A DNA stretch of 64,000 nt, from contig NZ_CP196351.1 of NCBI RefSeq assembly GCF_051668705.1, forward strand, positions 806,001 to 870,000, in the 5' to 3' direction. Origin of the DNA: Alterisphingorhabdus sp051668705. GTDB lineage: Bacteria; Pseudomonadota; Alphaproteobacteria; Sphingomonadales; Sphingomonadaceae. Both the position numbers and the translations under genes were made by a program. The notes beneath the pieces were generated by a model. That model made no database searches, was not told where the DNA came from, and saw only the letters and a program-made list of their open reading frames with translations. Below are positions 61,680-64,000 of the stretch, piece by piece. The first letter of the stretch is position 1; every line of letters starts with the position of its first letter.

Positions 61680-62471
61680 ATGGTGCTGAACGCTATGACA
61701 TATAATCTGCAAACGCGATTTTTGACTAACGGTCGTTCTTTTCTGTTTGTCGGCGTGGCTGCAATGGCTTTGAGTGCTTGCGGAGTTACCCAAGAAGAAG
61801 GCCAGAGCAAAACACCGAATATTGACCCTGCAACCAGCAGCGCACTGGAAGATGAATTGCTGGTTGATCCTGATTTGGTTGAAGCTGGAAATGTCAACAA
61901 TGCGCTTGACCCGAGTGGACCGAATAGCGGTGCTCAGCCCAGCCCGACAACTGCAGATGCAGAGGGCAGTAAAGCGGCGGCTGTGGAATCTCTCGGCAGC
62001 AAAGGACTATTAAGCGCACCGGAACCCACCATTATGTCTGGTGAGGATTGTCTGGGCTGCGAAGGCAATCGCACAGGTGTGACCTTAGGCGCACGAGCCG
62101 ATATTCAGGCTGGTAAAAATGGTTCGGCTACATGTGATGCCAAGCTGAGTTACGATGCAAAATGGGCAACCCGTATGCCCCCTGCGATGAAGGTGTATCC
62201 GCGTTCCGTGGTTAAAGAGGCTGCGGGCGTCGATGGTAGCTGCAATATCCGTGCTGTGACATTTACCACAAAAGTGGCGATAAAAGACGTTGCTGATTAT
62301 TATTATACCCGCGCGCGCAACAACAAATATTCTGCTGAATATCAATTGCGTGATGGTGAGCATACGCTTGGTGGTGCGCGTGACAGCGATGATGCCGCGT
62401 TTGTTATCTTTATGCGCCAGCTTGGCAACGGGCTTACAGAAGTTGATATTGTTGCCAATAAAGGCCGTTAG
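61680..62471 (+). CDS. Lipoprotein of unknown function
   Basis: The 263-residue product has a lipoprotein signal ending L-S-A-C34, a long acidic and Ser/Pro-rich spacer, then a ~110-residue domain with a C-L-G-C pair and two further cysteines. No known family is recognised; it is probably tethered to the outer membrane. ATG 61680 has AGAGG upstream; the frame is open back to 61605, but that region holds a possible promoter (TTGATT, 18 bases, TATTTA). Residues after about 165 resemble a compact folded domain. Confidence 0.65.
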   Translation: MVLNAMTYNLQTRFLTNGRSFLFVGVAAMALSACGVTQEEGQSKTPNIDPATSSALEDELLVDPDLVEAGNVNNALDPSGPNSGAQPSPTTADAEGSKAAAVESLGSKGLLSAPEPTIMSGEDCLGCEGNRTGVTLGARADIQAGKNGSATCDAKLSYDAKWATRMPPAMKVYPRSVVKEAAGVDGSCNIRAVTFTTKVAIKDVADYYYTRARNNKYSAEYQLRDGEHTLGGARDSDDAAFVIFMRQLGNGLTEVDIVANKGR

Positions 62472-62503
62472 TCACTAAGAGCTATTAGCGCTTCAAATAA
62501 AAC

Positions 62504-63826
62504 TTACTCAGCGTCATCATTTTGGCTGGCTTTGATGCGTTTGGTCAGATCACCTGCGTCTGCCATCCCTTTGAGATGAAGATCACGCTGCGGGAAAGGT
62601 ATTTCGATATCATGTTCCTGAAACAGGTCCCAGACGCGCATCATTACATCGGCACGAACATTGCCAACGCCTTCCTGCGGGTCGTTAATCCAAGCACGAA
62701 TTTCAAAATTGACGCTATTATCTCCAAATTCGAGCATCCAAACTTTTGCAGCAGGGTTGCGTAATATGCGCGGACTTTCTTCGACCGCCTTATACAGCAA
62801 TTTCTGTACCAGCCGCATATCGCTCTTATAGCTGACACCAATGGGTATTTTCATACGCACATCGTTGGATGAATAGGACCAGTTTTCGACCTCTTTGGTC
62901 ATCAGATCCTCATTTGGGATCAAATGCTCTTTACCATCACGGGTCAGAACGGAAACGGCGCGAACGCCGATTTTGTTGACCCAGCCAAAACTGTCACCCA
63001 CCACAATGATGTCGCCCGGCTTAATAGACCGGTCCATCAACAGGATGATGCCGGCAAACAGATTACCAATGGTCTTTTGCAGACCAAAGCCTACCGCCAA
63101 GCCGAAGGCACCAGAGAAAAAGCTGAGCGCTGTCAGGTCAATGCCCAGTAAATCCATACCGATAAAGAAGGCGGCGATGACCAGAACGATCGTCGCTATC
63201 TTTTGGATTAACAGTTTTTGCCCGGCATCAAATTGGGTGGTGTTATTGATACTGTGCGTGATTACACGGCTCGCTAAGCGAACGATAGCAACCAAGATGG
63301 AAAATGTGAGCAAGATGGTGGTGATGGAAAGCAGCGAGATGCGACGCTCACCAACATCAAAGCCGACACGGTCCAGCGCCGTGGTCAATCCTGTGATACC
63401 ATCAATAAAACTGGTAGCTATAGAGAAAAAGATGATCAAGCCCAGCAGCGTGCCCAGCCAGTTGGGCAACCTTATGCCGCGGACGAAATCATTTACCAAC
63501 AAACCGGTGCTGATTGCCAATGTCAGGCTTAGAATGACTTCCGCTATAAGGCTCCAGCCATGCAGATAGAGGAGTGTCGCGACCAGACTGGCCTCTATGG
63601 TCCGCCGCACCATGTCGCGAATGCGATTGCGCGCTATCTCGCTTTCATATCCCGCACGCGCTTCCCACAGGGCCGCTAGCTTAGGGCCCAATGTGCGGCT
63701 CAGCATCCAACCCATGGTGATTGCCAAGATGGTAAGGCCGGCCGCAATTCCAGCCTCGGTATATTGCAATTGGCGAGGAGTCTCGCCCATCAAATCCTGA
63801 AAACGTGAGATATAGCCAGCAATCAT
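62504..63826 (-). CDS. MscS-family mechanosensitive channel
   Basis: The 440 residues have four to five N-terminal membrane helices, then the MscS pore helix and beta domain: F-S-G-A-F-G-L-A-V-G-F-G-L-Q-K near 245, D-R-S-I-K-P-G-D near 275, and N-E-D-L-M-T. The cytoplasmic C-terminal domain follows. It is larger than E. coli MscS (286 aa) because of extra N-terminal helices. The channel should release solutes on hypo-osmotic shock. The start overlaps the upstream PLP-enzyme stop (ATGA), which is unusual company for a channel. Confidence 0.87.
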   Translation of the reverse strand: MIAGYISRFQDLMGETPRQLQYTEAGIAAGLTILAITMGWMLSRTLGPKLAALWEARAGYESEIARNRIRDMVRRTIEASLVATLLYLHGWSLIAEVILSLTLAISTGLLVNDFVRGIRLPNWLGTLLGLIIFFSIATSFIDGITGLTTALDRVGFDVGERRISLLSITTILLTFSILVAIVRLASRVITHSINNTTQFDAGQKLLIQKIATIVLVIAAFFIGMDLLGIDLTALSFFSGAFGLAVGFGLQKTIGNLFAGIILLMDRSIKPGDIIVVGDSFGWVNKIGVRAVSVLTRDGKEHLIPNEDLMTKEVENWSYSSNDVRMKIPIGVSYKSDMRLVQKLLYKAVEESPRILRNPAAKVWMLEFGDNSVNFEIRAWINDPQEGVGNVRADVMMRVWDLFQEHDIEIPFPQRDLHLKGMADAGDLTKRIKASQNDDAE

Positions 63827-63999
63827 AACGCCAGCCTAAACGCTTCCAATCCTTTGGCAAGGTCCGCTTGCAAATCAGATGGGTCTTCAAGCCCGATATT
63901 AAGCCGGACGACGTGGCGATCCTCAGGCGAATCCCCCTCGCGCGGCCATGGCGTGGCGCTACGGTTAGGGGCGGGGTCAACCGGCAGAGCCAGACTCTC
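63823..63999 (-). CDS. Cys/Met-metabolism PLP enzyme, 3' end (cystathionine lyase type)
   Basis: Only the last 58 residues are present; the gene runs off the right edge. The segment reads E-S-L-A-L-P-V-D-P-A-P-N-R and later V-V-R-L-N-I-G-L-E-D-P-S-D-L, the C-terminal signature of cystathionine beta/gamma-lyase family enzymes. Exact reaction cannot be told from this part; a cystathionine beta-lyase (MetC) is most likely. The stop overlaps the MscS-family start. Confidence 0.8.
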   Translation of the reverse strand, partial: ESLALPVDPAPNRSATPWPREGDSPEDRHVVRLNIGLEDPSDLQADLAKGLEAFRLAL

Positions 64000-64000
64000 A

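Noticed and set aside
1..64000. Horizontal transfer, prophage, insertion sequence, CRISPR or RNA genes
   Set aside because: No transposase, integrase, direct-repeat array, tRNA cloverleaf or rRNA sequence was seen, and no obvious break in composition stands out by eye.

Overview
The window is ordinary chromosome from an alphaproteobacterium, most likely a moderate-GC member of the Sphingomonadales (Sphingorhabdus/Parasphingorhabdus-like). This is inferred from the alphaproteobacterial order of the division and cell wall cluster, the sphingomonad-type gene set (haloalkane dehalogenase, SPOR/TPR protein, MoxR/DUF58/RDD block, DUF1330, DUF389), and an intergenic repeat of the kind common in that order. 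I see no rRNA, tRNA, CRISPR array, insertion sequence or prophage. Genes are densely packed and no gap exceeds 300 bases. Product calls rest on motifs and overall resemblance read by eye; no database was searched.

Positions 1-17700 hold the dcw cluster: rsmH (3' part), ftsL, ftsI, murE, murF, mraY, murD, ftsW, murG, murC, murB, ddl, ftsQ and ftsA, almost all joined by 1-4 base stop/start overlaps. ftsZ follows after a 164-base gap that carries an inverted repeat. Together these genes make UDP-MurNAc-pentapeptide, lipid I and lipid II, and assemble the divisome. A secreted TPR/SPOR protein follows.

Positions 19557-27011 hold the most unusual locus. A CcmI-like TPR protein is divergent from a tightly packed operon. 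The operon encodes (i) an 843-residue fusion of an FAD/NAD(P) oxidoreductase, two cyclic-nucleotide-binding domains and a four-cluster ferredoxin; (ii) a five-helix membrane protein with two H-X13-H pairs, as in ferric reductase/NOX proteins; (iii) a cytoplasmic FHA domain tethered to a periplasmic decahaem cytochrome c; (iv) a 15-codon micro-ORF; and (v) a CpdA-type cyclic-nucleotide phosphodiesterase. I read it as a trans-membrane electron conduit gated by a cyclic nucleotide. I know of no characterised equivalent.

Positions 27176-44295 hold an exported M3 peptidase, a haloalkane dehalogenase with an intact catalytic triad, an SPFH/ribbon-helix-helix/membrane protein/hydrolase operon, a secreted P1-type nuclease, a six-gene DUF4129-DUF4350-MoxR-DUF58-SpoIIM-RDD operon, and a reverse-strand operon of isoaspartyl peptidase, lipoprotein peroxiredoxin, methyltransferase and acyl-CoA carboxyltransferase.

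Positions 44423-64000 hold housekeeping and accessory genes: ispG, an exported amidohydrolase, a flavoprotein, an HDAC-family deacetylase, a secreted thioredoxin-like protein, two DMT exporters, acnA, a DUF389 protein, a TetR regulator, ygfZ, pyrC, a small membrane protein with a probable leaderless promoter, a GNAT acetyltransferase, DUF1330, a lipoprotein, an MscS channel, and the 3' end of a Cys/Met-metabolism PLP enzyme.
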